DNA of 64,000 nucleotides from an uncultured Lachnospiraceae bacterium (GCA_910578345.1 CAJTRA010000003.1:124001-188000), one strand, 5' to 3'. Shown: positions 16,579 to 26,230, numbered from the stretch's first letter. Made by a program: numbers and translations. The notes: generated from the letters alone by a model not told the origin.

Positions 16579-18228
16579 TTAAAGCTTCTCTCTTTTGGTT
16601 TCTACAGGCGGCGCAAACTGCGCCGCAATCTTTTCCGCAGTCGCCATGCCGTCCATCGCCGCCGAGGTAATACCGCCCGCATATCCAGCCCCTTCTCCGC
16701 ATGGATAGAGTCCGCGCAATGTCGATTGCCCCGTTTCATCCCGCAGGATCCTCACCGGGGAGGAAGTCCTGCTCTCCACGCCAGACAGATACGCACCCTT
16801 ATCAGAAAAACCAGGCACAGTCTGACCGATCAGATCAATTCCCTCCACCAGCGCACAGTTAAGCGCTGGCGGAAGGATTTCGTGTACCGGCGCCATGCGA
16901 TAGCTTCCCTTGATTGCCGGCACAAACGAGGAATCATTTTCCGCACGATCCTTCTCCTGGACTTCCTGCTTCCTGACAGAATCCCGAAACGTCCCGTAAG
17001 TCTCCACCGGAACAGAACCTTTCCCGACTCGATATGCCCGTTCTTCCAGTTCCCGCTGGAAAACAATCCCGCCAAGAGGCGTTTTGTCCTGAAAATCTTC
17101 CGGCGTCACCGTAACAATCATGGCGCTGTTGCTGTTTACGCCGTCGCGGCTGCTGTAACTCATGCCATTTACCGCCAACCGGCCAGGCTCCGAAGAAGCG
17201 TTGACCACATAACCGCCAGGGCACATGCAGAAGGAATAGACGCCCCGGCCTGATGAGGTCTGCGCCGTCACCTTGTAACTGGCTGCCGGAAGCAGTGGAT
17301 TGTCTGCGCTGCCATACTGGATCTGGTCGATCATCCTGCGTGGATGTTCCATCCGCAGCCCTACAGCGAAGGATTTTGCTTCCATAGGCACCTGTTTTTT
17401 GTGCAGCATTTCAAAGGTATCCCGTGCGCTGTGCCCAACCGCCAGCACGATCGTCTCACTCTCGATGACATCGCTGGCGCCCTGGCTTGTGACCACTACC
17501 CCCTTTATCTGCGCTCCTTCGCAGAGAAGCTCCGTTACATGTGCGCCGAATCTTACCTCACCGCCCCAGGCGATGATCTGTTCCCGCAGGTTTCTCACGA
17601 CAGCAACCAGAATATCCGTGCCAATATGGGGCTTCGCCTCATACAGAATCTGTTCCGGCGCCCCGGCTTCCACGAAGATCCGAAGAACCTCTTTATTTCT
17701 GCCAAATTTATCTTTTACCAGCGTATTCAGCTTGCCGTCCGAGAAAGTACCCGCACCGCCTTCGCCAAACTGTACGTTGGAAGCCGGATCGAGAATCCCT
17801 TCCTGCCAAAACTTCTCCACATCTTTAAGCCGTCTCTCCACACACTTTCCCCGCTCTAAAAGGATCGGCCTGTAACCGTGCTTCGCCAGCAGATAACCGC
17901 AGAACAGGCCCGCAGGCCCCGTCCCCACAATCACGGGACTGCAGTGAAGTTTTCGATTGCCAGACATTGGAAATCGATATGCTTTCTCTTCTACTGCCTG
18001 CACCTGTTTACTCCTGCATCTGGCAAGCACTTTTCTCTGTGATGCGACGGACACATCCAAAGAATAGTTGATCAAGATCTCCGGCTTCTTTCTGGCATCG
18101 ATCGACTTTTTTACAATCTTCCAGCTAAGAATCTCCGAGGGCATAATGCGCAACACGGCAGCCGCCTTTCGCTCAAGATCCTGCCTGGTATGTTCCAGTG
18201 GAACCTTAATCTGACTGATTCGAATCAT
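16579..18228 (-). CDS. FAD-dependent dehydrogenase of unknown substrate (COG2509-like)
   Basis: A 549 aa flavoprotein from ATG 18228. It begins with an alpha/beta N-terminal domain (IRISQIKVPLEHT), then a GxGxxG Rossmann motif VIVGTGPAGLFCGYLLAKHG (about 100-120) and ends with LYPCGEGAGYAGGI and a C-terminal TAEKIAAQFAPP helix, all typical of an uncharacterised FAD-dependent dehydrogenase family common in anaerobes. GEGGAGTFSDGKLNT (about 165-180) is a family hallmark. The start overlaps the stop of the next upstream flavoprotein gene as ATGA, so the two are translated together. Substrate is unknown. Confidence 0.88.
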   Translation of the reverse strand: MIRISQIKVPLEHTRQDLERKAAAVLRIMPSEILSWKIVKKSIDARKKPEILINYSLDVSVASQRKVLARCRSKQVQAVEEKAYRFPMSGNRKLHCSPVIVGTGPAGLFCGYLLAKHGYRPILLERGKCVERRLKDVEKFWQEGILDPASNVQFGEGGAGTFSDGKLNTLVKDKFGRNKEVLRIFVEAGAPEQILYEAKPHIGTDILVAVVRNLREQIIAWGGEVRFGAHVTELLCEGAQIKGVVVTSQGASDVIESETIVLAVGHSARDTFEMLHKKQVPMEAKSFAVGLRMEHPRRMIDQIQYGSADNPLLPAASYKVTAQTSSGRGVYSFCMCPGGYVVNASSEPGRLAVNGMSYSSRDGVNSNSAMIVTVTPEDFQDKTPLGGIVFQRELEERAYRVGKGSVPVETYGTFRDSVRKQEVQEKDRAENDSSFVPAIKGSYRMAPVHEILPPALNCALVEGIDLIGQTVPGFSDKGAYLSGVESRTSSPVRILRDETGQSTLRGLYPCGEGAGYAGGITSAAMDGMATAEKIAAQFAPPVETKREKL

Positions 18229-19529
18229 TTTCCCGTCTTCTCTCCTGTGATAGCTTCGTTTCCGTTTTCCCGGATCACGGGTTCCCCGTCCTGTTCTCCA
18301 GACGGCTTCTTTCCCGCCGCCGCAGATCCTGCTACTGCGCCGCTGCTCCACGCCCACTGCAGATTATATCCGCCGCAGATCCCGTCAATATCCAATATCT
18401 CTCCTGCAAAGAATAACCCCGGCACGCTGATCGATTCAAGCGTCTCCGTCACTCCCCCGAAATCCACTCCGCCTGCACACACCTGCGCCTGCTCATAAGA
18501 GTTTGTTTCCCGTACCGTCACCATAAGAGAGCAGAAAAGCGACTCCAGTTTTTCTCTCTTAGAGTTTGCAATCTCACACGCCCGCTCCGCCGCCCTGATC
18601 CCGGCCAGTTTCAACAACAGCAGCCCGACTTTTTTATTGGCAATCCCTGTCACAAACTGCTCCATGAGGCAAGTCTTCTGCTGCTTCCATCGCCTTTTCC
18701 AGAACGCGGTATCCGTACCTGGCACAAAATTGATCTGAACCATAACCTGTTTCTTCTCTCGCAGTGCATAAGCTGCGACTCTGCTGAATTGAAATACCGG
18801 GATTCCTGAAATGCCATAATCTGTCAACTGCAGCTCTCCCTGCACATGGCTATTTGCCGTTCCATCTATGTACAGTGTCAGGTCCGCTTCGCAGCGTACT
18901 CCCGCGATCTGTTTGAAAAAGCTTTCCTCACACCTAAGCGCAGTAAGCGCCGGTACGGTAGGTACAATCCTGTGCCCAAGCCGTCTGGCGATTGCAAATC
19001 CCTCTCCGTCCGATCCTGTCTTCGGAGCCGCCCTGCCGCCGCAGGTTACGATCACCGCATCATAGCATGGGCTTTCAGGTTCCGTCCTATCTGTTTCTAT
19101 CACGAACTGTTTTCCAGACCGCATACGTTTGATGCCAGTAACCAGACGCCCTAAGCAGACGTGGATTCTCAGCCGTTCAATCTCATACCGCAGCACATCG
19201 GACACCGTCGCCGCCTGCTCACTGGCAGGATACAGATAACCGTTCCGATCCTTGATCCGCATACCAAGATCTTGAAAAAACCGCTTCGTCTCCGTTACCC
19301 CAAAACAATCATAGATTCTCTCCACACAGGCGGCTCCGCTTCCGTAATAACAGCCGGCGTTCATAACCTCGTTGGAGAAATTACACTTCCCGTTTCCTGT
19401 AGACAGAATCTTTCTTCCCATTCTGTCATTCCGCTCGTATATCGTTACGCGTGCTCCGGCATGCGCCGCCCAAACAGCCGCCATCATCCCGGCGGCCCCG
19501 CCGCCGATCACGGCAATCTTCCTATCCAT
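18225..19529 (-). CDS. NAD(P)/FAD-dependent oxidoreductase, HI0933/BaiN family
   Basis: A 434 aa flavoprotein. The N-terminal motif is IAVIGGGAAGMMAAVWAAHAG, then NDRMGRKILSTGNGKCNFSN, which is diagnostic for the HI0933-like family, and the C-terminal FAGEILDIDGICGGYNLQWAWSSG. One relative, BaiN, has been linked to bile-acid dehydroxylation in Clostridium scindens, but most members are uncharacterised and there are no other bai genes here, so no bile-acid role is claimed. It is coupled by ATGA overlap to the next flavoprotein. The upstream 128 bases hold a Shine-Dalgarno (GAGGAAAGG) and an imperfect hairpin after the BofC-like gene. Confidence 0.9.
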   Translation of the reverse strand: MDRKIAVIGGGAAGMMAAVWAAHAGARVTIYERNDRMGRKILSTGNGKCNFSNEVMNAGCYYGSGAACVERIYDCFGVTETKRFFQDLGMRIKDRNGYLYPASEQAATVSDVLRYEIERLRIHVCLGRLVTGIKRMRSGKQFVIETDRTEPESPCYDAVIVTCGGRAAPKTGSDGEGFAIARRLGHRIVPTVPALTALRCEESFFKQIAGVRCEADLTLYIDGTANSHVQGELQLTDYGISGIPVFQFSRVAAYALREKKQVMVQINFVPGTDTAFWKRRWKQQKTCLMEQFVTGIANKKVGLLLLKLAGIRAAERACEIANSKREKLESLFCSLMVTVRETNSYEQAQVCAGGVDFGGVTETLESISVPGLFFAGEILDIDGICGGYNLQWAWSSGAVAGSAAAGKKPSGEQDGEPVIRENGNEAITGEKTGK

Positions 19530-19657
19530 ATTCTATATTGTGCCTTTCCTCAATCTTGTACTGTCCATCTTACACACTTAATCAAGACGAAACTTAGATT
19601 TTCTTAGGCGGTGTTTTTTGACGCCTTAGTAAATCTTTTCGTCTTTTTATCTTATCC

Positions 19658-20305
19658 TCAGCTTGAATAAGATTCCAGAAAATGATACAGCGCTTCGTCA
19701 TTCTCGATATATTTTCCCTGGATAATCTCCGCTTTCAGACTGTCATTCAGATCATCCAGCAGAATATCCGTATTCATATGCAGATGCTGCTTATCCTCCT
19801 CATAGACGACAATAAAATGGTCTTCTACCATGAGATAATAGCCCTTCGGCGTCTCTTCTTTATAATATTTGCAGATCACGACCCTGTCCTTGGAAAAGGC
19901 CGTCAGCTCGATTGTCTCAAATCCCAGTTCCAATTCCCGAAGCGGCGGATTCCTGTCATAGGACTCCAGCTCCTTGATCAGGCTCTCGCGATCCAGCCCG
20001 ATATATTTTACCGGCACCTCTTCTTGTTTCTCCTGGATTGATCCATCGATCAGGTTAATCTCTTCGATCAGATATGTGGTATCCGCCGTCACTACCGGCA
20101 CTTTCTCCACCGCCGCCTCTATCACCTGTTCGTGCAGAATTTCTGTCTCCGGCTCTTTTTGCTGTTCTATCTGATTCGATCTCTCTTTGTCCTGATATCT
20201 GTTCGGGTAGAAGAACTGCTCTGCTTTCAGTGCAGCATATCCTCCTGTTCCCAGTAAAAGAATTGACATTACAAGAAAAAGACTGACACGTCTTACAAAC
20301 TTCAT
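19658..20305 (-). CDS. Membrane-anchored protein with BofC-like C-terminal domain
   Basis: A 215 aa protein with one N-terminal signal or anchor segment (about 8-28), a charged linker, and a C-terminal domain in the extracytoplasmic space. The end, with YLMVEDHFIVVYEE, DILLDDL, LKAEIIQGKYIENDEALYHFLESYSS (read as short pieces), follows the pattern of the BofC C-terminal domain: a GYIAVY-like strand, then helices ending in L-E-x-Y-S. BofC restrains SpoIVB in the Bacillus forespore intermembrane space. The match is by pattern and the N-terminal BofC domain is not evident, so orthology is uncertain. Its position next to a SpoVB-like flippase fits a sporulation role. Good Shine-Dalgarno AAAGGAG is present upstream. 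Confidence 0.6.
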   Translation of the reverse strand: MKFVRRVSLFLVMSILLLGTGGYAALKAEQFFYPNRYQDKERSNQIEQQKEPETEILHEQVIEAAVEKVPVVTADTTYLIEEINLIDGSIQEKQEEVPVKYIGLDRESLIKELESYDRNPPLRELELGFETIELTAFSKDRVVICKYYKEETPKGYYLMVEDHFIVVYEEDKQHLHMNTDILLDDLNDSLKAEIIQGKYIENDEALYHFLESYSS

Positions 20306-20386
20306 CCTTCTTTTGGCTCCTTTTATCGGATTTTCTGTAATCAGTATCAGTCAATTCACAATTTTTATACAATCAGATCCTATATT

Positions 20387-22054
20387 TTATAAAACACCAA
20401 TATTCTTGCCAAACATAATAAAGAAAAACCCAAGCGGAATCCTGGATAATTCTTCCTCACCAACCACCCGCAGGATCATCAGCATGGTCAGGTAGAGAAA
20501 CACCCCGGCCACAATCCCGGCAAGAATCGTCACCGCCGCACCCGCCGGCTCCAACAAAAATCTGCCAATCAACATGACCACGATACCCGACACCCCCGCC
20601 GCCGCTGCCGGAAAAGCCACTCCCGTCAGCCAGTTCTGCCTGTATTTCAGATTTCTGCTGATAAACAGGAAATTCAGCACGCCAAAGACTGCAAAATATG
20701 CGATCAAAGCATAGACGACGCCGTCTGCGCCAAGCAATGCCTTCTGCACAAACAGATACACCACTGCCACATGGATCACGGTAGACGCAAGCACTGAGAG
20801 GAAAAGCTCCTTAAGCATATGCATCCGGAGAAGAAGCTGCGCGAGGAAAAAGCTGAAGCTGCACAGCACGATAACTACGGCCCCTTTCTGGATCCATGAA
20901 ACTGCCGCCGCCGTCTCACCCTCATACAGACATTGGAGGATCGCTTCTGCCAGCGCCGCTATAGATATCGCAACCGGAAACGCCACGATGGACAATCGCT
21001 GCACTGCACTTTCCATCCGTTCCCTCATCATATGATATTCCTTTCGGTCAAAAGATGCTTTGATCTTTCCTGCCATGGCAGATACACTAAACAGGCAAAG
21101 CGCCGCCCCGATTCCAATCAATACGGCAAACTTACTGTAATAAGCCCCCCACATCGCCGTGCGGACCTCTCCCAGCTCCTCCGCCTTTTTATTCATGCAG
21201 TAGTTGAAGATTCTCTGGTCAAACAGCATAAACAGATTGGTAAAAACCGCAACGACCGCGATGGGAAAAGCGTTGAGAAGGACTGTTCTTTGGAGCAGAT
21301 ACTGGGATTCTCCACGTTTTCCGCTTTCTGCCTTTAACTTTTTACGTAGGGAACCAGAATAAAACATATAGATAATCAAAAGATACAGCGTCGTGATTAC
21401 CTGAGATAACATCACTCCCAGCATCGCTCCCAGTGCGCCGTATGCGTAGCTGTATTCTACTTTCTGCAGCAATGCCGAAACCTTAGTGCCATAGGCAAAG
21501 AACGCGCTTCCGCATCCCAATGCAAAGAAGATCATCGATACTTTCTCTATATATTGGGAATGTGCGGTAATCGTACCCAGTCCATATCCATTAAAGTATC
21601 CGCGGAAAGCGCCTGTCACCCCAGCAAAAACAATCGTCGGCGCAACGGCAAGCAAGGCCATCCTGCTTAAGGATTCCAATATCCAGAAATCTGCGATTCT
21701 GTCAGCACAAAGAACCAAAACCACTGCCGCCGCCACGCTGATCAGAAGAACCATCCAAAGTACTGCGCGAAATACCGTTCTGGCATTGCCATGCTGTTCC
21801 CGCTTCACCCTATAGCGGATTACGCCGCTCATAGCGCCAGTCATGCTGTATGATGTAATCAGAGTGATCACGATAAAGATCTCGAAAGCCGGCGCAAACA
21901 GCCCCATGCCCACATCCCCAATTACCTTTGACAGCGGAATCCGCATCAAAAGCAAGATTACATAGGATAAAATCCCTGCAGACTGGATCAATGGTGTCCG
22001 AACCGCGGTTATCGCAGATACCTTCCGGGATCTCTCTCTTTTTCGTAATTTCAT
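20387..22054 (-). CDS. Polysaccharide/lipid flippase of the MurJ-SpoVB (MOP) superfamily
   Basis: A 555 aa integral membrane protein with about 14 predicted helices, as expected for the MVF/SpoVB branch of the MOP exporters, which flip lipid-linked peptidoglycan or polysaccharide precursors. Recognisable points are the basic N-terminus, GAFRGYFNGYG in the middle of the first half (SpoVB/PST proteins have GxxRGxFQGxG here) and alternating hydrophobic segments up to residue about 535. It lies 41 bases after ybeY and before the BofC-like gene, in a run that includes several sporulation genes, which supports a cortex-related SpoVB-like role, but a general envelope flippase cannot be excluded. Confidence 0.82.
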   Translation of the reverse strand: MKLRKRERSRKVSAITAVRTPLIQSAGILSYVILLLMRIPLSKVIGDVGMGLFAPAFEIFIVITLITSYSMTGAMSGVIRYRVKREQHGNARTVFRAVLWMVLLISVAAAVVLVLCADRIADFWILESLSRMALLAVAPTIVFAGVTGAFRGYFNGYGLGTITAHSQYIEKVSMIFFALGCGSAFFAYGTKVSALLQKVEYSYAYGALGAMLGVMLSQVITTLYLLIIYMFYSGSLRKKLKAESGKRGESQYLLQRTVLLNAFPIAVVAVFTNLFMLFDQRIFNYCMNKKAEELGEVRTAMWGAYYSKFAVLIGIGAALCLFSVSAMAGKIKASFDRKEYHMMRERMESAVQRLSIVAFPVAISIAALAEAILQCLYEGETAAAVSWIQKGAVVIVLCSFSFFLAQLLLRMHMLKELFLSVLASTVIHVAVVYLFVQKALLGADGVVYALIAYFAVFGVLNFLFISRNLKYRQNWLTGVAFPAAAAGVSGIVVMLIGRFLLEPAGAAVTILAGIVAGVFLYLTMLMILRVVGEEELSRIPLGFFFIMFGKNIGVL

Positions 22055-22095
22055 AAGCTCATCCTTACCTCTTTATCCTTCCTTACCGGAAGGTT

Positions 22096-22599
22096 TTATA
22101 TCTCCCGCCCGATGCCAAGCTGATGTAGCGTCTCTTCCTGCTTCTGTTCCATGACAGCAGCTTCCTCAGGCGTCATATGATCGTAACCGCACAAATGATA
22201 CATGCTGTGGGCGGTCAGAAAAGCAAATTCACGCAGTATGGAATGTCCGTATTCTTGCGCCTGTCCCATAATCCGGTCAACAGAAAGAATGATATCCCCC
22301 AGCAGCAGCTCCCCGCTGTCTGGATCAAAATAGTCTGCCTCATCCCGCTCCACGACCCCAAAATCTCCCGCTGTCTCAAAGGAGATATTCGGAAAAGACA
22401 ACACATCCGTCTCCCGATCTATGCCTCGGTATTCCCGGTTATATTCCTGGATCCCCGCATTGTCCGTGACAAGAAGATTCACCGTAGTCTCATATGGACA
22501 ATGCTCCAGTTCCATCACCTTCTCCATAATCTTGTCCAGGATCTCCTTCATGTCAAAGGAAAACGTCAGATCCGTTTCATTTTCAACGTAAGAAGTCAT
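22096..22599 (-). CDS. ybeY: Endoribonuclease YbeY (rRNA maturation factor)
   Basis: A metal-dependent RNase involved in 16S rRNA 3' end maturation and ribosome quality control. From ATG 22599 it is 167 aa, typical for Firmicutes. The zinc-binding motif HSMYHLCGYDH (about 121-131) matches HxxxHxxGYDH, and NREYRGIDRETDVLSFP is the conserved substrate-side block. Its start overlaps the stop of the HD protein gene by 17 bases. The YbeY-YqfF-PhoH order is conserved in many Firmicutes. Confidence 0.96.
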   Translation of the reverse strand: MTSYVENETDLTFSFDMKEILDKIMEKVMELEHCPYETTVNLLVTDNAGIQEYNREYRGIDRETDVLSFPNISFETAGDFGVVERDEADYFDPDSGELLLGDIILSVDRIMGQAQEYGHSILREFAFLTAHSMYHLCGYDHMTPEEAAVMEQKQEETLHQLGIGREI

Positions 22600-23788
22600 A
22601 ATATAGTTTCTCCTCGACAAATATCTTTTTCATTTCCCAAAGCTGCGCCAGGGAGATCTCATTGCCCCAAAGCTCATCCGTCTCCAGTTTCTTCTTGAAC
22701 ACGGTGTCGATCAGTTGTCTGTAATCTAACTGTGCCATGGGATCTTTCTCAAACAGATAAAGGATAGAAGACACAATACAATCCGCAAATAATACGATGA
22801 TGGTTTCCCTGGACACCACCTTCTCCGTTCCATCCACATATTCTTTCAGAATCTTCTTCGTCTTCGCCGGGAAATGATACTCTTCGCAGATCGCCGATAC
22901 ATTCTCCCACGTATTCTCACCCTTCAGTTTGCCGATCCTGTGATAATAGCCGCAAGCTTTCACAGCCGCATCGTCAAGCTGCAGACGCTTTGCGATCCTG
23001 TCACCCAGATATGCCGTATGGATGGCATGATAATACTCTTCTTTCGACAGATTCTTAAGCTGCACTAACAAGGGACACTCTGGGTCGTTGATCTCCATAT
23101 ATTTCTCCTGGTCCTTATGGATCACCGAAGAACTGAACGCCTTAAGAATAATCAGCAGAAGCACACAACACACCAACAGATTCAATAACGGGATCGTGAA
23201 TTGCTCTGCCTTGAGAGGTTCCCTGGAAAATAAGATTCTATTGGCAGTCAGGCATAAAAGCAACACTAACAAAGAGATGACGACCGGCATTCCCACCAGG
23301 AAATCATCGTTCAGATTGGAAAATACAAGTATCCCCGTTAAACCGCTGATGAAATACAGCCAAAAGACGGTCATGTCTCCACCCGAAAAGTTGACTGCCA
23401 GAAGCAGGCATACACTGCCTGCCGCCACACCTGTCACGCTGTTACTGAACACGCCAAGAAGCACAAAGAGTACCAGAAATGGCCATCCTGTCGCCGGCAG
23501 CACGGGAAAGAAGACGGCCGCCGCCAGACTTACCAGATATACAAAGCTGAACTTGCCATATTTTCCCTCATTGCGATACAGAAATAATCCCATCGCCTCA
23601 CTGAGCAGATAGGCATAGATCACGATCCCTGTCCCGGCAAGCACCATGATCGTATTGCGCATCACCGTCTCCGCGCCCGGCTGATAGAGAATGCTCCCTC
23701 CAAAGGCAATCCCCCCGGAGAGCAGAAACATCATACTAAAGATCAATATTCTCTTTACACGACTTGTCCTATTTTTTTCCACGGTCAT
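22583..23788 (-). CDS. Shortened YqfF/PgpH-like membrane protein with degenerate HD domain
   Basis: A 401 aa protein in the position normally held by YqfF (PgpH), a membrane HD hydrolase of cyclic-di-AMP. It has about seven membrane segments (20-215) followed by a cytoplasmic HD-like domain. Regular YqfF is about 700 aa and begins with a large extracellular domain, absent here. In the HD domain, a first histidine (H254), the HD pair and a late aspartate (D336, FADC) should bind metals; the pair reads YYHRIGK, H283-R284, where the family has YYHDIGK. Loss of the aspartate should abolish or change catalysis. The start overlaps the end of phoH by 20 bases. It may be a regulatory or binding protein rather than an enzyme. 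Confidence 0.72.
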   Translation of the reverse strand: MTVEKNRTSRVKRILIFSMMFLLSGGIAFGGSILYQPGAETVMRNTIMVLAGTGIVIYAYLLSEAMGLFLYRNEGKYGKFSFVYLVSLAAAVFFPVLPATGWPFLVLFVLLGVFSNSVTGVAAGSVCLLLAVNFSGGDMTVFWLYFISGLTGILVFSNLNDDFLVGMPVVISLLVLLLCLTANRILFSREPLKAEQFTIPLLNLLVCCVLLLIILKAFSSSVIHKDQEKYMEINDPECPLLVQLKNLSKEEYYHAIHTAYLGDRIAKRLQLDDAAVKACGYYHRIGKLKGENTWENVSAICEEYHFPAKTKKILKEYVDGTEKVVSRETIIVLFADCIVSSILYLFEKDPMAQLDYRQLIDTVFKKKLETDELWGNEISLAQLWEMKKIFVEEKLYYDFLR

Positions 23789-24782
23789 ATTTCCTGCTTT
23801 TTTGTTTTATTTCACTGCGCCTGATCTCTCTGGATTCATAGTCCTCATAGGCTTTCACGATTTTTTGTACAAGAGGATGCCGCACCACATCCTTGCTGGT
23901 CAGTTTGCAAAATGCAATATCATCAATTTTCGAAAGCACCCGCGCCGCCACATCTAATCCTGACCGCACATCCGGCGCTAAATCTTTCTGGGAGGCATCG
24001 CCTGTCACCACGACCTTGGATCCAAATCCAATACGGGTCAGAAACATCTTCATCTGCGCCGGCGTCGTATTCTGCGCCTCATCCAGGATGATATAGGCGT
24101 TATCCAAAGTTCGTCCGCGCATATAGGCGAGCGGCGCAACTTCGATCAGGCCCTTCTCCATATTCTTCGCAAAACTGTCCGCCCCCATAATCTGGTAAAG
24201 CGCATCATATAACGGCCTGAGGTACGGATCCACCTTACTCTGAAGATCGCCGGGCAGAAATCCCAGCTTCTCTCCAGCCTCGATCGCCGGCCTAGTCAGA
24301 ATAATACGGCTTACCTCATTATTCTTAAAAGCGGTGATCGCCATCGCCATCGCCAGATAGGTCTTACCGGTTCCTGCAGGACCAATGCCGAACACGATCA
24401 TATGATCTCTGATCGCATCTACATACTTCTTCTGTCCCAGAGTCTTTGGTTTGATCGGCTTCCCGCTGACTGTATGGCAGATGCAGTCGCCGTCTATCTC
24501 CAGAAGGACATCCTCTCCGTTTTCTCTCTCCATCTCCAGCGCATAGTCCACATTTTGTTCTTCCAATTGATTGCCTCTCTCCGACAACGTCAGCAGTTCC
24601 CGGACAATATGGGACGCTTTCATGACGGCTTCCCGCTCCCCGCTGATCTTCACCGCCCCGTCACGATCTACGATGATGACGTGAAGATCATCCTCGATCT
24701 TCTTAATATACGTATCGCTCCTGCCGAAAAGATTCTGCATATGCTCCATCGGCATATCGATACTGACTGTAAACTGTTCCAT
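23769..24782 (-). CDS. phoH: PhoH-like ATPase
   Basis: A 337 aa P-loop ATPase of the PhoH family. An N-terminal KH-like region (about 10-75) precedes the ATPase core with Walker A GPAGTGKTYLAMA (about 130-142), Walker B IILDEAQN and the motif III region VVTGDASQKD. Cellular role is likely RNA-related, since PhoH is repeatedly linked to YbeY and contains an RNA-binding-like N-terminus. It follows yqfD by 100 bases and overlaps the YqfF-like gene. The C-terminus is rich in lysine and arginine. Confidence 0.94.
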   Translation of the reverse strand: MEQFTVSIDMPMEHMQNLFGRSDTYIKKIEDDLHVIIVDRDGAVKISGEREAVMKASHIVRELLTLSERGNQLEEQNVDYALEMERENGEDVLLEIDGDCICHTVSGKPIKPKTLGQKKYVDAIRDHMIVFGIGPAGTGKTYLAMAMAITAFKNNEVSRIILTRPAIEAGEKLGFLPGDLQSKVDPYLRPLYDALYQIMGADSFAKNMEKGLIEVAPLAYMRGRTLDNAYIILDEAQNTTPAQMKMFLTRIGFGSKVVVTGDASQKDLAPDVRSGLDVAARVLSKIDDIAFCKLTSKDVVRHPLVQKIVKAYEDYESREIRRSEIKQKSRKYDRGKK

Positions 24783-24882
24783 CTATCTTCAGCCTCTCTA
24801 TGATGATTATCCTGCCGCAGATTCACCCTGTCAGATTGTTGTACACGCAAATTGACCATTTCACGGTTACGATTCACGCACT

Positions 24883-26157
24883 TTAATCTGTTCCTTCTTC
24901 TAAGGGAACCTCTTCTTCATCGGATAGCGCCGGTTCTGTTTCGGTCGGCACTGGCCGTATGGCCGCTTCTTCTAACTGCATGCGAGCATTTAACACCCAA
25001 TTATTATCATTCTTTTTTATTGTAACATTTTTTTCTGTAATTTGTACCCCTTTTTCCTCTAAAGTTGTGATAATTTTATACCACTCTTCCTGCATGAGCG
25101 CATTCATTTCCTCCTCTGTATGCTTCTGTTTGACTGTCTCGTATTCCTGGATCGTCTTACTGCCATAAAAAACAGGCAGATATAAGCCATCTAACAGGCA
25201 GACTTGCTTCTTTTCCCCGCTGATGTCATATTCCTCATAGGGAATCTTTCCAAACTTAAGATTCCACTCTTTGTCGCGAATGCCTAACAGAAACATCTTC
25301 TTCTGTCTTCCGGAGTATTTCTTCTCTTCATACAGAAGCTCCTTTTTCACAGAGACAGATTCCGTATAGCGTAGCAGGATATCCGCGTCCGACTCCACGA
25401 ACTGATATTTTCTGACCGTGGTATCATCATTGTAGACCGGCACTGCGCCGCTGACAAGAATATCTCCTTTCTCTACCGTATCTCCCAGCGCCACCTGCGG
25501 TACGCCGCTTCTTGTGATCATGTAAGAGACGACGCCTGCTCTGTCTGCAACCAGATCCATTCCTTTCCCTTCCTCTAATTGACTGATTTGGTCATAAACA
25601 GGCATGTCGTTTTCCTTGATATAGATCTGCAAAGTAGTTCCTCTCACCTGCACAGAGGTCCACGTGATGATATCATAATCCTCCCGCAGCGCTTTCTCCA
25701 GTTCTTCGATCTGCAGTCTGCTCTTCTTCATCGCCACATGCACGTTCTTCTCTTCCAGATAGTCCAGGAGCACGTCTTCTGTCAGTACATAATTTCCTTC
25801 AATCTTGATATTCCATATATAGCCAGCCGTAAGCATCCAGAACAGGAGACAGCAGACGAGGCCGGCGACGAACATCTTACGACGCTGCATTTTAGACATA
25901 AAAAAAGGCAGTCCGTATTTTTTTAAAATAACTGCCCTGGTTCCAGTCTTTTTTAACAGTGGTTTCAACGCAAAAAACCCGCGCACACTGATATTCATGG
26001 TATCATAATCCCCATGATCGGTAATGTCCCACACAAGAATGTCGTGATTACCGCATAGATTCAACAGCCTCTCTGTGGAGTATCCCCAAACCTTGATCGT
26101 CACATACCCCCGAATATACTGTACCCAATGAAGCATTCTAACCTCCAATGATTCCAC
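24883..26157 (-). CDS. yqfD: Sporulation protein YqfD
   Basis: A 424 aa membrane protein of the YqfD/SpoIV-stage family. After an N-terminal soluble part (YIRGYVTIKVWGYSTERLLN, split as the first 30 residues), a single membrane segment lies at about 97-115 (FVAGLVCCLLFWMLTAGYIW), and the remaining about 300 residues should face the other side of the membrane, with an acidic C-terminal tail. The first 25 residues with G-x-V-x-I-x-x-x-G and F-ALKPLLKKTGTR are characteristic. The mother-cell-expressed YqfC-YqfD pair is conserved in spore formers. It directly follows yqfC with a 73-base gap. Confidence 0.92.
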   Translation of the reverse strand: MESLEVRMLHWVQYIRGYVTIKVWGYSTERLLNLCGNHDILVWDITDHGDYDTMNISVRGFFALKPLLKKTGTRAVILKKYGLPFFMSKMQRRKMFVAGLVCCLLFWMLTAGYIWNIKIEGNYVLTEDVLLDYLEEKNVHVAMKKSRLQIEELEKALREDYDIITWTSVQVRGTTLQIYIKENDMPVYDQISQLEEGKGMDLVADRAGVVSYMITRSGVPQVALGDTVEKGDILVSGAVPVYNDDTTVRKYQFVESDADILLRYTESVSVKKELLYEEKKYSGRQKKMFLLGIRDKEWNLKFGKIPYEEYDISGEKKQVCLLDGLYLPVFYGSKTIQEYETVKQKHTEEEMNALMQEEWYKIITTLEEKGVQITEKNVTIKKNDNNWVLNARMQLEEAAIRPVPTETEPALSDEEEVPLEEGTD

Positions 26158-26230
26158 AATTCCTTTAAACAGTGAACTACTCTCAGACAGCGCTCCTGAC
26201 TGCCCTTAAACCGGTCAACGTATTCTCCCG

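Noticed and set aside
18225..19529. Bile-acid dehydroxylation gene baiN
   Set aside because: The family is broad; no other bai genes lie in the window, so only a family name is given.
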